From JBFWVD01 sp050246915 (GTDB lineage Bacteria > Actinomycetota > Acidimicrobiia > Acidimicrobiales > Ilumatobacteraceae): a stretch of 64,000 nt of DNA. Under the pieces are notes generated by a model, which saw only the letters and a list, made by a program, of their open reading frames with translations, had not been told where the DNA came from and ran no database searches. Positions 33,940 to 41,260 of the stretch are shown here, one piece after another. A program made the translations under genes and the position numbers. Where the stretch lies: NCBI GenBank assembly GCA_050246915.1, contig JBFWVD010000025.1, forward strand, positions 4,979 through 68,978. The letters are read 5' to 3'. Every line of letters begins with the position of its first letter. Position 1 is the stretch's first letter.

Positions 33940-34281
33940 TCAACCTTTGACGTACGAGAACTTCTCGACCACGAGCCCGCCGGCGACCCGGAACACGTCG
34001 ATTCCCCGGACATGTCCGTCGCCCCAGCTGTAGGTCCACAGCTGCACGACACGGTCGTCGGCCACGATGGTCTCCTCGACCTCGAAGACGCTCGCAGTGT
34101 TGTCGAAGATCGGATTCCATGCCGCGCTGATCGCGGCGCGGCCTTCACACCGCTCGCCATCGGGGGCCGGCCCCGTCGAGTCGAAGACACAGTCGTCCGC
34201 GATCAGCGCCAGCGTTCCGGGCAGATCGTGTGCGGCCCATCGACGGCCGAACTCCGTCACAACGTCCAGCGCACTCGTCAT
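33940..34281 (-). CDS. SnoaL/NTF2-like domain protein
   Basis: A 113-residue protein with the alpha+beta cone fold of the SnoaL/ketosteroid-isomerase group (FGRRWAAHDLPGTLALIADDCVFDST, VVQLWTYSWGDGHVRGIDVFR). These folds serve as small enzymes or binding domains, and no catalytic residues can be assigned with confidence. The ATG at 34281 is preceded by a -10-like hexamer. It is divergent from the MerR-VOC gene, so the regulator could also act on it. Confidence 0.8.
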   Translation of the reverse strand: MTSALDVVTEFGRRWAAHDLPGTLALIADDCVFDSTGPAPDGERCEGRAAISAAWNPIFDNTASVFEVEETIVADDRVVQLWTYSWGDGHVRGIDVFRVAGGLVVEKFSYVKG

Positions 34282-34289
34282 GGACCTGA

Positions 34290-34295
34290 ATCGTA
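34290..34295 (-). promoter_or_regulatory. -10 element (TACGAT) for SnoaL-like gene
   Basis: On the minus strand TACGAT ends 8 bases before the ATG at 34281. It lies 43 bases from the MerR-type promoter on the other strand. Confidence 0.45.
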
Positions 34296-34337
34296 GGACG
34301 CTGTTCGTCGGATGGAAATCGTTCGGCACGCGCGGTC

Positions 34338-34368
34338 TTGCAACTCACGCGACGTGAGGTCGTACCGT
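34338..34368 (+). promoter_or_regulatory. MerR-type promoter and operator
   Basis: TTGCAA (-35, 34338-34343) and TACCGT (-10, 34363-34368) are separated by exactly 19 bp. The spacer holds a perfect dyad, CTCACG-CGA-CGTGAG (34344-34358). Over-long spacers carrying a dyad are the hallmark of promoters that MerR proteins activate by DNA distortion. The -10 ends 7 bases before the GTG at 34376, so the transcript should be leaderless and the regulator probably controls itself. Confidence 0.75.
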
Positions 34369-34375
34369 CGTTCCG

Positions 34376-35179
34376 GTGACGACCGACGACTTCCCAGAAC
34401 TTCTCCGGGTGGGTGACATCGCTGCGGCGGCAGGGCTCACCGTGCGAGCGCTGCACCACTACGAGCAGATCGGACTGCTCGCTCCCTCGACGCGTACCGC
34501 GGCCGGTCATCGCTTGTACGGATCGGAAGCGTTGTCACGTCTGTATGCGATCACTCGTCTGCGTCGGCTCGGCCTCACCCTGGAGCAGATCGGCCAGGCG
34601 CTCGATGACCCCGAGTGGTCGTTGACAGATGCGCTGCGCCAACACCTCGCCGAGACCGAACGCCAGATGCAGGCATTGACGACGCTGCGTAACGCCGTCA
34701 CAACTGCGCTCACCGACCTCGCCAACGCCAACGACCCGACCGACGATCTCTTGGGAGTACTCAGCGCCATGGACCTCGTGGACAACCCGCTTCGCCGTCG
34801 CATCTCGATCCTCGTGTACCGAGATCTTGCGGCGGCCCATCGCTATCTGGTGGAGGTCTTCGGGTTCACACCCGGGGAAGTCACCGTCGCCCCCGACGGC
34901 ACCGTCGTGCATGCCGAGGTGTTCGCTGGTGATGGCGTGATCTGGCTGCATCCAGAGACCGAGGAGTATCGGCTGGCGTCTCCGGCCACCTTGGGGCGCG
35001 CCACGGCGACCATGGCAATCATGGTTGACGATGTGGACGATCACTTCCGGATCGTGCAAGCAAAGGGTGGCGAGATCGTGTACCCGCCGATCGATCAGCC
35101 GTATGGATACCGGGAGTACAGCGCCCGTGACCGCGAAGGAACGTTGTGGTCGTTCATGAAGGAGCTGGAGGATTCGTGA
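34376..35179 (+). CDS. MerR-family regulator fused to a VOC/glyoxalase domain
   Basis: A 267-residue protein. Residues about 8-75 are a MerR winged helix (VGDIAAAAGLTVRALHHYEQ), residues about 80-125 a dimerisation coiled coil, and residues about 140-265 a vicinal-oxygen-chelate domain (ISILVYRDLAAAHRYLVEVF, EYSARDREGTLWSFM). VOC domains bind small molecules or metals, so the C-terminal half is probably the sensor; it may instead give resistance by sequestering the ligand. The GTG start is fixed by the promoter just upstream. The ligand is unknown. Confidence 0.9.
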   Translation: MTTDDFPELLRVGDIAAAAGLTVRALHHYEQIGLLAPSTRTAAGHRLYGSEALSRLYAITRLRRLGLTLEQIGQALDDPEWSLTDALRQHLAETERQMQALTTLRNAVTTALTDLANANDPTDDLLGVLSAMDLVDNPLRRRISILVYRDLAAAHRYLVEVFGFTPGEVTVAPDGTVVHAEVFAGDGVIWLHPETEEYRLASPATLGRATATMAIMVDDVDDHFRIVQAKGGEIVYPPIDQPYGYREYSARDREGTLWSFMKELEDS

Positions 35180-35212
35180 CGCGGGCATGGCCGATGTGGG
35201 CGGGGTCGGCAG

Positions 35213-35218
35213 TACCGT
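35213..35218 (+). promoter_or_regulatory. -10 element (TACCGT) for zinc-finger protein gene
   Basis: TACCGT ends 6 bases before the ATG at 35225. It is the same hexamer as in the MerR-VOC promoter. Confidence 0.5.
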
Positions 35219-35224
35219 GGCCCG

Positions 35225-35542
35225 ATGGAGCTGTGGGAGCGATATCAATCCGAGGTGTCGTGTCCGACATGTGGGGCGCCGATCGGTGAGCGATGCGATC
35301 TCCCCGACGAGCTCGTGCACCCGGCTCGCGCCGATGCGTGGGCCGAGCTGCATCCCGCTGACGTGTCCGTGCCGAAGTCGGCTCGCACCACTCGATCAGC
35401 GGTGAAGTCGGTGCGATGCCCTCGTTGTGGGGCCCGGCCGGAGTCGAACTGCTGGGGTGCAGAAGGTCCGCGGTCGTCCGCGCATCTCGATCGTCACGCC
35501 GCCGCGTTGGCCGCAGGCGCCCCGCGCCTTCGTAGTCGCTGA
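35225..35542 (+). CDS. Small protein with two tandem zinc-ribbon-like motifs
   Basis: A 105-residue protein with two similar modules. The first is SCPTCGAPIGERC followed by His (Cys13, Cys16, Cys24, His32); the second is RCPRCGARPESNC followed by SSAHLDRH. The CPxCGAxxxxxC...H pattern fits the small zinc fingers found in phage and actinobacterial DNA-binding proteins. It may bind nucleic acid; no catalytic feature is seen. It stands alone between the MerR-VOC and PIN genes. Confidence 0.75.
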   Translation: MELWERYQSEVSCPTCGAPIGERCDLPDELVHPARADAWAELHPADVSVPKSARTTRSAVKSVRCPRCGARPESNCWGAEGPRSSAHLDRHAAALAAGAPRLRSR

Positions 35543-35567
35543 ATCCTGGCGTCGGGTCGCGCTGACC

Positions 35568-35963
35568 TCAGCCGCGGATCACTTCGATCGAGCATCGGGG
35601 CCCCGCTGCGGTGGCGAGTCGGGAGTCGAGCGTGAGGAGCGTTGCGTCGAATGCCTCAGCGAGGGCCACGTAGAACGCGTCCCAGCTCCTGACAGTTCCT
35701 CGCAGCTCCCAAGCGCGGGCGAGGAAGGGTCGGTGGCTGTACCGATCTCCGGGCCAGTCGCGAAGGTCCCCGACAGCTTGAGATGCGGCGGTCTCGTCGA
35801 GCAGGCCACGAAGCTGGTGGGCCCGGATCACGCCGAGCACTTCCGCGTCGATGACATGGGGCGCAGCGTGGTCGGTGTCGTGGAGCAAACGCTGACGGAT
35901 CGCTTCCGCTGCGCTCGTGTCCGCTTTGACCTCGAAGAGGCATGAAGCGTCAACGACCCGCAT
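35568..35963 (-). CDS. PIN-domain ribonuclease, VapC-like toxin
   Basis: A 131-residue PIN domain. The acidic quartet is complete: Asp5 (VVDAS), Glu41, Asp95 (SWDAFYVALAEA) and Asp113 (TLDSRL). VapC toxins are Mg-dependent RNases that cut tRNA or rRNA and are held by a VapB antitoxin encoded just upstream. Here the upstream DNA holds only a 36-codon reading frame with no VapB resemblance, so this may be an orphan toxin or a domesticated PIN RNase. Confidence 0.88.
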   Translation of the reverse strand: MRVVDASCLFEVKADTSAAEAIRQRLLHDTDHAAPHVIDAEVLGVIRAHQLRGLLDETAASQAVGDLRDWPGDRYSHRPFLARAWELRGTVRSWDAFYVALAEAFDATLLTLDSRLATAAGPRCSIEVIRG

Positions 35964-36060
35964 CAGGCCACGGACCCCTGAGGTCGTCGAGCGCCTCTTG
36001 GACCTGCAGGTGGGTGATCGCTGATGGTCGCCGACGTGTGCGCTGACCTATCCTGGTCAT
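35950..36060 (-). CDS. Possible short gene upstream of the PIN toxin
   Basis: A 36-codon reading frame overlaps the PIN gene start by 14 bases, in the place where a vapB would lie. The product is basic at the N-terminus (TRIGQRTRRRPSAIT) and then QVQEALDDLRG. It lacks any recognisable ribbon-helix-helix, AbrB or Phd fold, so it may be a decayed antitoxin or noise. Confidence 0.25.
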   Translation of the reverse strand: MTRIGQRTRRRPSAITHLQVQEALDDLRGPWPDAGR

Positions 36061-36135
36061 TGACCCCGGTGCACCCCGGGTGTCCCATCGCGGGGACGAG
36101 ATCGGTGGGGGCGACCGTCGCGAATGGAGGAGCCG

Positions 36136-36426
36136 ATGGGGTTCGTTCAGGCCATCAAGGTGTCCACGACGAGATACGCAGAGCTCGATGCCGCCCATGA
36201 GGAGTGGCTGAAGGCGACGGAGGGGCAGCGCACCGTGTCCCGGGAGATGATCTGCGAGAACCGCGACAAGCCGGGCGAATACTGGATCATCGTTGAGTTC
36301 CCGTCGTATGACGACGCCATGCGCAACAGCGACCTGCCGGCCACGAATCGCATCGCCGAGCAGATGGCGAAGCTGTGTGATGGGCCACCCGAGTTCTTCA
36401 ATCTGGACGTGCGCCGCCGCGACTGA
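36136..36426 (+). CDS. Small ABM-like/dimeric-barrel protein of unknown function
   Basis: A 96-residue soluble protein. GFVQAIKVSTTRYAELDAAH, EMICENRDKPGEYWIIVEF and YDDAMRNSDLP suggest a ferredoxin-like alpha/beta barrel such as the antibiotic-biosynthesis-monooxygenase group, but no catalytic residues can be named. The ATG at 36136 has GGAGG five bases upstream, which favours it over the ATG at 36124. A hairpin terminator follows. Probably monocistronic. Confidence 0.7.
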   Translation: MGFVQAIKVSTTRYAELDAAHEEWLKATEGQRTVSREMICENRDKPGEYWIIVEFPSYDDAMRNSDLPATNRIAEQMAKLCDGPPEFFNLDVRRRD

Positions 36427-36432
36427 ACGGCG

Positions 36433-36450
36433 GTGGGCGCGAACGCCCAC
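36433..36450 (+). terminator. Short hairpin terminator
   Basis: A perfect 7-bp stem (GTGGGCG/CGCCCAC) with tetraloop CGAA, six bases after the stop of the ABM-like gene. No T-tract. Confidence 0.45.
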
Positions 36451-36536
36451 GATCATCATCGGGAACGAGGACCGCGAGTGTCCGATCATCATCGCGGTGG
36501 ATGCATCGTCGCAGCGATCGTCGGTACAAAAGAGTC

Positions 36537-37982
36537 ATGGCCAGTACCGGGCGACGCATGCCCATCACATCGATTGCCGGGATGGTGTTGATCTTGGGGG
36601 TGATGGCATCGAGCTGCAGTGACTCGAGCAGTGACTCGAGCGATGACTCGGGCGGCGGCAGCACCACGGCCTCAGTGACGATCGCGGCGTCGACGGCTTC
36701 GTCGACAGTGCCATCGACGAAGACGTCGGCTGTCACAACTGTCGATCTACCGGCAACGCCCGCCGGTGAACAGCTGACCTGGGTGCTGCGCTCGGCGGCC
36801 ACTGCCTATGATGCCGAGTTCGAAGCGCGATTTAGCCCAGCGTTCTTCGCGCAGGCGCCGGTCGACGCTCTGCGCCAGCAGATCGCCGCCGCGGGCGTCA
36901 CCGGAGTCGTCGAGATCGTCGCGTCCCAGCCCACAGAACTCATCGTCCTCGCCGACTCCGCCGCTGGTCGTGTGGCCATCACCATCACGGTCGATGCCGC
37001 GGCACCACACCGCATCCTGGGTCTCCTCGCTCAACCCGGCGAGCTGCCCGAACCACCCACGACATGGGCTGAGGTCGACAGCCGTCTGCGTGCTACCGCC
37101 CCCAACACGGCCTATCTGGCTGCAGAGGTCGGGAAGGACGGTTCGGTCACAACACTGCATGCGTCGAAGGCCGATGACTCGGTGCCGCTCGGATCGGCCT
37201 TCAAGCTCTACGTCCTCGGCGCGGTGGTCCGCTCCGTCGAGTCCGGCGCGCTCACCTGGGACCGGCAACTCACCATCACCGACGCCATCAAGAGTCTGCC
37301 GTCGGGCGAACTCCAAGATCGCACGACCGGCAGCACGGTGACCGTGCGCGAAGCCGCCGAGAAGATGATCCAGATCAGTGACAACACCGCGGCAGATCTC
37401 TTGGCCACCACCGTGGGTCGCGATGCGGTGGAGCAGATGCTGGAGCCGATGGGTATGGGCGCGGCCAGCCGTCAACGAACGTTGCCGTTCCTCACCACGC
37501 GACAGCTGTTCACCTTGAAGTGGGGTGGCGGAGCGGAATCGGTGGCCCGCTACAGCGCGGCATCAACCGAGGAACGACGAGCTTTGCTGGCCACCATGAC
37601 GGACCGACTCCCCGGGCCCAACGACCTCGACCCGAGCGTCCCGAATGCGATCGACTCCATCGAGTGGTTCGCCACCCCAGCAGAGATCGTCGCCGCACAT
37701 GCATGGTTGGACGCGTATCGATCCAAACCGGGCTACGAAGCGCTCGACACCATCTTGGGGTCCAACCCGGGCGTGCCGGTCAGCACGGATGTCTGGTCGT
37801 CGTCGGCGTTCAAGGGCGGCAGCGAGCCGGGCGTGGTGTTCCTCGGGTGGTTGCTGCACCGCAACGACGGGCGCGTCTTCTCGGTGGTCGTTTCCGCATC
37901 GGACACCCGCGCCGCGGTCGACGAACTCGAAGCAGCATCGATCGGGCAGGGCATCATCGAGCTGCTGGGAGAACAGCCCTGA
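36537..37982 (+). CDS. Class A beta-lactamase-like serine hydrolase lipoprotein
   Basis: A 481-residue exported protein. The signal ends in MASSC, an imperfect lipobox with Cys27, followed by an acidic Ser/Asp linker. Residues about 70-165 form a small N-terminal domain. The rest is a penicillin-recognising fold: SxxK is SAFK near residue 220, SDN is ISDNTAADLL, and the KTG position reads KGG in FKGGSEPGV. The layout resembles mycobacterial LpqF. It may act on wall peptides or simply bind them; resistance activity cannot be inferred. It converges on the F420-type gene. Confidence 0.85.
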   Translation: MASTGRRMPITSIAGMVLILGVMASSCSDSSSDSSDDSGGGSTTASVTIAASTASSTVPSTKTSAVTTVDLPATPAGEQLTWVLRSAATAYDAEFEARFSPAFFAQAPVDALRQQIAAAGVTGVVEIVASQPTELIVLADSAAGRVAITITVDAAAPHRILGLLAQPGELPEPPTTWAEVDSRLRATAPNTAYLAAEVGKDGSVTTLHASKADDSVPLGSAFKLYVLGAVVRSVESGALTWDRQLTITDAIKSLPSGELQDRTTGSTVTVREAAEKMIQISDNTAADLLATTVGRDAVEQMLEPMGMGAASRQRTLPFLTTRQLFTLKWGGGAESVARYSAASTEERRALLATMTDRLPGPNDLDPSVPNAIDSIEWFATPAEIVAAHAWLDAYRSKPGYEALDTILGSNPGVPVSTDVWSSSAFKGGSEPGVVFLGWLLHRNDGRVFSVVVSASDTRAAVDELEAASIGQGIIELLGEQP

Positions 37983-37988
37983 CGATGA

Positions 37989-38444
37989 TCAGTCGATGAG
38001 GTCCAGCACGATGACCGGGATGTCGCGATCGGTGCGTGCCTTGTAGTCATCGAATGGTGGGTAGACGCCCAGCATCAACGCCCACAACTGCTCGCGCTCG
38101 TCGCCGTGTGCCTCGCGGGCGCGTGCTCGGCGGGGTCCGCTGCCGACGCGCACCTCGCACTCCGGTTGGGCGAGGAGGTTCAGGTACCAATCGGGATGGC
38201 TGGGGTAGCCGCCCTTGGAAGCGATGATGCAGTAGCTGTTGCCGGTGACGCCGTAGACGAGCGGCGAATGGCGGGGCTCACCACTGCGACGTCCCGTGGT
38301 GGTGAGCAGCAGGGTGGGAACGACGCCAGGTACACCGGCTCGTGTCGAGTCCCACATGTGGGCGGCGGCGGGATCGGTGAGATACAGCTCGGTGTGCCCC
38401 GGCACCCACGATGGCGTGCGCCACACCCATTCCTTGTCGGCCAT
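37989..38444 (-). CDS. Deazaflavin (F420)-dependent nitroreductase-family protein
   Basis: A 151-residue split-barrel protein of the Ddn/FDOR family. VPTLLLTTTGRRSGEPRHSPLVYG, IIASKGGYPSHPDWYLNLLA and the PFDDYKARTDRDIPVIVLD ending are family hallmarks. Members use coenzyme F420 to reduce quinones or other acceptors, often near the membrane. The ATG at 38444 has GGGGAGG ten bases upstream. The gene is divergent from the hot-dog dehydratase pair. Physiological substrate is unknown. Confidence 0.92.
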   Translation of the reverse strand: MADKEWVWRTPSWVPGHTELYLTDPAAAHMWDSTRAGVPGVVPTLLLTTTGRRSGEPRHSPLVYGVTGNSYCIIASKGGYPSHPDWYLNLLAQPECEVRVGSGPRRARAREAHGDEREQLWALMLGVYPPFDDYKARTDRDIPVIVLDLID

Positions 38445-38540
38445 GGCCGTGTCCTCCCCGTTCAACCCGTACTGGTCGATGCTCGCAGCCCGACGATGGC
38501 AGCTCGCCGCTGTCGGGAATCGCTGCGTTTGTCGTCCACC

Positions 38541-38546
38541 TAGAGT
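38541..38546 (+). promoter_or_regulatory. -10 element (TAGAGT) for dehydratase operon
   Basis: TAGAGT ends 9 bases before the ATG at 38556. Confidence 0.45.
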
Positions 38547-38555
38547 GCCAGATGT

Positions 38556-39023
38556 ATGGAACTGCATGTTTCGGACGAGGCGAGGACCCGAGTCGGGACG
38601 GTGCTCGAACGACGCACCGGTGACCCGGTGAGCCTGCGCCATCTGCGCGAGTACCTCATCGGAACCGACGACCGAGAGGTGTTCTACGACCTCGACTCGG
38701 CGGGTCCCATCATCACACCGCCGTTGTTCTTCTTCGCCGCCATGCGCGAGGTGGTCTACGAGTCCGAGTTGTACGAGGACGGGCAGCACAAGACGACCGG
38801 GGTTGCGGGCATCGAAGGACGCACGCTCGAGGGCGGGACGGCGTACAAGCTGCACCATCCGTTGTACGTCGGTGATGTGCTGACGGTGGAGAAGAAGCTC
38901 ACTTCGATCGAGGAGAAGAGCGGACGCAGCGGCCCCATGGCGATCGTGATCACCGACAGCACTTTCACCAACCAGCGCGGCGAGCTCGTCGCTGAACTCA
39001 CCCACACGATCATCTTCCGGTGA
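38556..39023 (+). CDS. FAS1-like/MaoC-type dehydratase, N-terminal half subunit
   Basis: A 155-residue single hot-dog domain of the FAS1-like dehydratase type (ARTRVGTVLERRTGDPVSLRHL, ITPPLFFF, HHPLYVGDVLTVEKKL). Such half-proteins pair with a second MaoC-like subunit to hydrate or dehydrate acyl-CoA or acyl-ACP thioesters. It overlaps the next gene by GTGA, consistent with a heterodimer. The short helix carrying the catalytic Asp/His is not clear in this subunit, which fits a partner role. Confidence 0.85.
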   Translation: MELHVSDEARTRVGTVLERRTGDPVSLRHLREYLIGTDDREVFYDLDSAGPIITPPLFFFAAMREVVYESELYEDGQHKTTGVAGIEGRTLEGGTAYKLHHPLYVGDVLTVEKKLTSIEEKSGRSGPMAIVITDSTFTNQRGELVAELTHTIIFR

Positions 39024-39457
39024 CTGCCATGACGCAACCAACTCTCCGATCCGCCGCGCTGGTGCACGCTGGCGATGAACTCCCACCGTTCGACAAGCAC
39101 GTCACCATCGTGACCAACTTCTTGTTCGGCGTTCCGTTCTGGACTGCGCATCGCCTGCACTACGACACGATCTCGGCTCAGGAGGATGGCTACGACGCAC
39201 CGCTCATCCCCGGCGCGCTGATGACGGCATACGCGTCACGGGTCCTGGTGGGTTGGGCCGGGCGGCCCGACGCGTTGCGGGAGCTCACGTCCCGCGCCAC
39301 GGCGAGTGCCGTGGTGGGCGAGACCATCTCCATTCGCGGCACTGTTCGCTCGATCGAAGCCACGGCCAACGGCGCACTCGCGACCTGCGATCTCACGGTC
39401 TCGAGTGGTGAGCGCGCGTTGATGTCGATCACCGGTGTGGTCGAGCTGGCGCTCTGA
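39020..39457 (+). CDS. MaoC-like dehydratase, second hot-dog subunit
   Basis: A 145-residue hot-dog protein. FWTAHRLHYDTISAQEDGYDAPLIPGALMTAYASRVL matches the MaoC/hydratase 2 region, where Asp and His near HYD form the active site. With the upstream subunit it should make a heterodimeric enoyl-thioester hydratase. It has a GTG start in the overlap. The isochorismatase-like gene follows after 15 bases and may be in the same operon. Confidence 0.85.
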   Translation: MTAMTQPTLRSAALVHAGDELPPFDKHVTIVTNFLFGVPFWTAHRLHYDTISAQEDGYDAPLIPGALMTAYASRVLVGWAGRPDALRELTSRATASAVVGETISIRGTVRSIEATANGALATCDLTVSSGERALMSITGVVELAL

Positions 39458-39472
39458 CGGGTCGACACCACC

Positions 39473-40105
39473 ATGGCCACCGAGATCTCGTCGCTCATCG
39501 CGGCGCCGACCACAGCACTGCTCCTCAACGAGGTTCAACCCCCGATGGTGAGCGGCGAGAGCGCGCTGGGCATCGCCGGCGCCACGATCCTGCCGAACAT
39601 CGTGCGCCTCGTCGATGTGGCTCGTGAGGCGGGTGTGCAGGTGATGCACTGCGTGAAGGTGTTCCGAACCGACGCGCTGGCGCGCAACCGCAACACTCCG
39701 CTGTATCGCCGCATGGGTGTGCTGCCGGACGGGCCGGTCACACCGGACAGCACGCCGGTGCCCGGCTCGTTCCCGGCGCCCGAAGTGGGGCCCGACGAAC
39801 GCGACCTCGTGATGACCCGCTTGCACGGCATGGGTGCGGTCACCGATACCGGTGTGGTACCCGTGCTGCGCAACCTGGGTATCACCACCGTGGTCGTCGT
39901 CGGCGTGTCGCTCAACGTCGGGGTGCTCAACACCGCGATGGACCTCATGAACCACGCGTTCGAAGTGGTGGTGCCTCGCGACGCTGTCGTCGGGTTGCCG
40001 GAGGAATACGGCCGCATGGTGATCGACCACACGCTCAAGGCGATCGCCACCATCACCACCACCGACGCCGTGGTCGACGCGTGGCAGGTTTCTGCGCGAC
40101 GCTGA
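39473..40105 (+). CDS. Isochorismatase-like protein without the catalytic Cys
   Basis: A 210-residue alpha/beta protein of the isochorismatase/cysteine hydrolase superfamily. The usual triad is Asp-Lys-Cys. Here the N-terminal Asp position is Asn (ALLLNEVQPP), the Lys position appears to be Arg (VMTRLHGMG), and the Cys position in TNxCV reads Gly (SLNVGVLNTAMDL). A non-catalytic or altered activity is therefore likely. A branch of actinobacterial homologues is known to me with the same NVGV pattern, so this is probably not a recent loss. Confidence 0.85.
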   Translation: MATEISSLIAAPTTALLLNEVQPPMVSGESALGIAGATILPNIVRLVDVAREAGVQVMHCVKVFRTDALARNRNTPLYRRMGVLPDGPVTPDSTPVPGSFPAPEVGPDERDLVMTRLHGMGAVTDTGVVPVLRNLGITTVVVVGVSLNVGVLNTAMDLMNHAFEVVVPRDAVVGLPEEYGRMVIDHTLKAIATITTTDAVVDAWQVSARR

Positions 40106-40135
40106 CGTCACATCGCAATCGAGGGGGGAGCGTCG

Positions 40136-41071
40136 ATGCTCAGTGGCAAGCGCGTGTTGATGACCGGCATCACCGGACAGGTCGGAGCGTCGATTGCGTC
40201 AATCCTGGCGCCGCACAACGAGATCGTGGGCATGGCTCGCTATTCCAAGGCCGGATCGCGCGAGGCGGTCGAGGCCATCGGGGTCACGCCACTGCATTGC
40301 GACTACACGCAAGGCAACTTCGAGGGCATCGCCGATGACTTTGACTATGTCGTGCACCTCGCCGCTGACACGTGGCCTGTCGACATGGAAACCGGCATCA
40401 AGCAGAACGCCGAAGGCACAGGTTTGTTGTTCAACCATTTCCGCTCGGCCAAGGCGTGGATCTACGTCTCGACCACCGGCGTGTACTGGGATCATCCGGA
40501 CCCCTGGTACGAGTACAAGGAGACCGACCGTCTCGGTGGGAGCACGCGCCTGACCACCCGCTTCCCGTACGGCACCACCAAGTTCGCCGGCGAGACCGTG
40601 GCGCGCACCTTGTCGCGCATCCACAACGTGCCGGTCACCATCCCTCGGCTCAACTGGTCGTACGGGAAGATGGGCACGGGTGGACTGCCGTCGATGATCG
40701 CCGATCAGCTCCTGGCCGGTACGCCCATCCGCATCAATCCCGACTGGGAGATGGTGGGCAGTCCGATCCACGAGGACGACCTCTCCAACCACATCGAAGG
40801 TTTCCTGGATGGGGCGACCGTTGGCGGCACGGTGACGAACTGGGCCGGTGACGATGCGGTGTCGGTCGAGCAGATCGTTCCCTGGCTCGCCGACCTCATG
40901 GGCCTCGAGTACAGCTTCGATCCTCAGCGCGAAGCGTGGGCCTATCCCCGTGCTACCGACAACACGGTGCGTCGGTCGTTGGTCGGGGAGTGCACGGTGA
41001 AATGGCAGGACGGCTTTCGCCGCGTCATCGCCGAGCGCCATCCCGAGGTTCCGTTGAAACCGTCGGTGTGA
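40136..41071 (+). CDS. NAD-dependent epimerase/dehydratase (extended SDR)
   Basis: A 311-residue extended short-chain dehydrogenase. The nucleotide-binding motif is GITGQVG, and the active-site pair is in YGTTK with Ser/Thr in YVSTTGVYW. The middle region (IPRLNWSYGKMGTGGLPSM) and WAYPRATDNTVRR near the end match epimerase-family proteins acting on sugar nucleotides or other oxygenated substrates. The ATG at 40136 is preceded by GAGGGGGGAG, a strong ribosome-binding site. Substrate is unknown. Confidence 0.9.
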   Translation: MLSGKRVLMTGITGQVGASIASILAPHNEIVGMARYSKAGSREAVEAIGVTPLHCDYTQGNFEGIADDFDYVVHLAADTWPVDMETGIKQNAEGTGLLFNHFRSAKAWIYVSTTGVYWDHPDPWYEYKETDRLGGSTRLTTRFPYGTTKFAGETVARTLSRIHNVPVTIPRLNWSYGKMGTGGLPSMIADQLLAGTPIRINPDWEMVGSPIHEDDLSNHIEGFLDGATVGGTVTNWAGDDAVSVEQIVPWLADLMGLEYSFDPQREAWAYPRATDNTVRRSLVGECTVKWQDGFRRVIAERHPEVPLKPSV

Positions 41072-41077
41072 ACACGC

Positions 41078-41247
41078 GCGGTTCGCTCGCTGGCTGGTGC
41101 CGTGAAGGTGCGGAGAGCCCAGATCGTGTTGTGTTCACCGCAGCGGATGGACGTGCCCGCGATCGCCAAGATTGCGTTCGCGTCTGAGGACCGGGTGCGT
41201 GAAGTGATCCACAACTTCAACGCTGACGGGTTCGGCTCGCTCGAGCG
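41078..41247 (+). pseudogene. IS630-family transposase remnant (N-terminal HTH)
   Basis: About 55 codons match the start of IS630-type transposases: VRRAQIVLCSPQRMDVPAIA, then ASEDRVREVIHNFNADGFGSL. The normal protein continues for about 300 more residues, with the DDE catalytic core; here the reading runs straight into the 3' end of the alpha/beta hydrolase gene. No inverted repeats were found. It is a dead fragment that records past transposition in this accessory stretch. Confidence 0.85.
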
Positions 41248-41260
41248 ATGTCGAGCGCTG

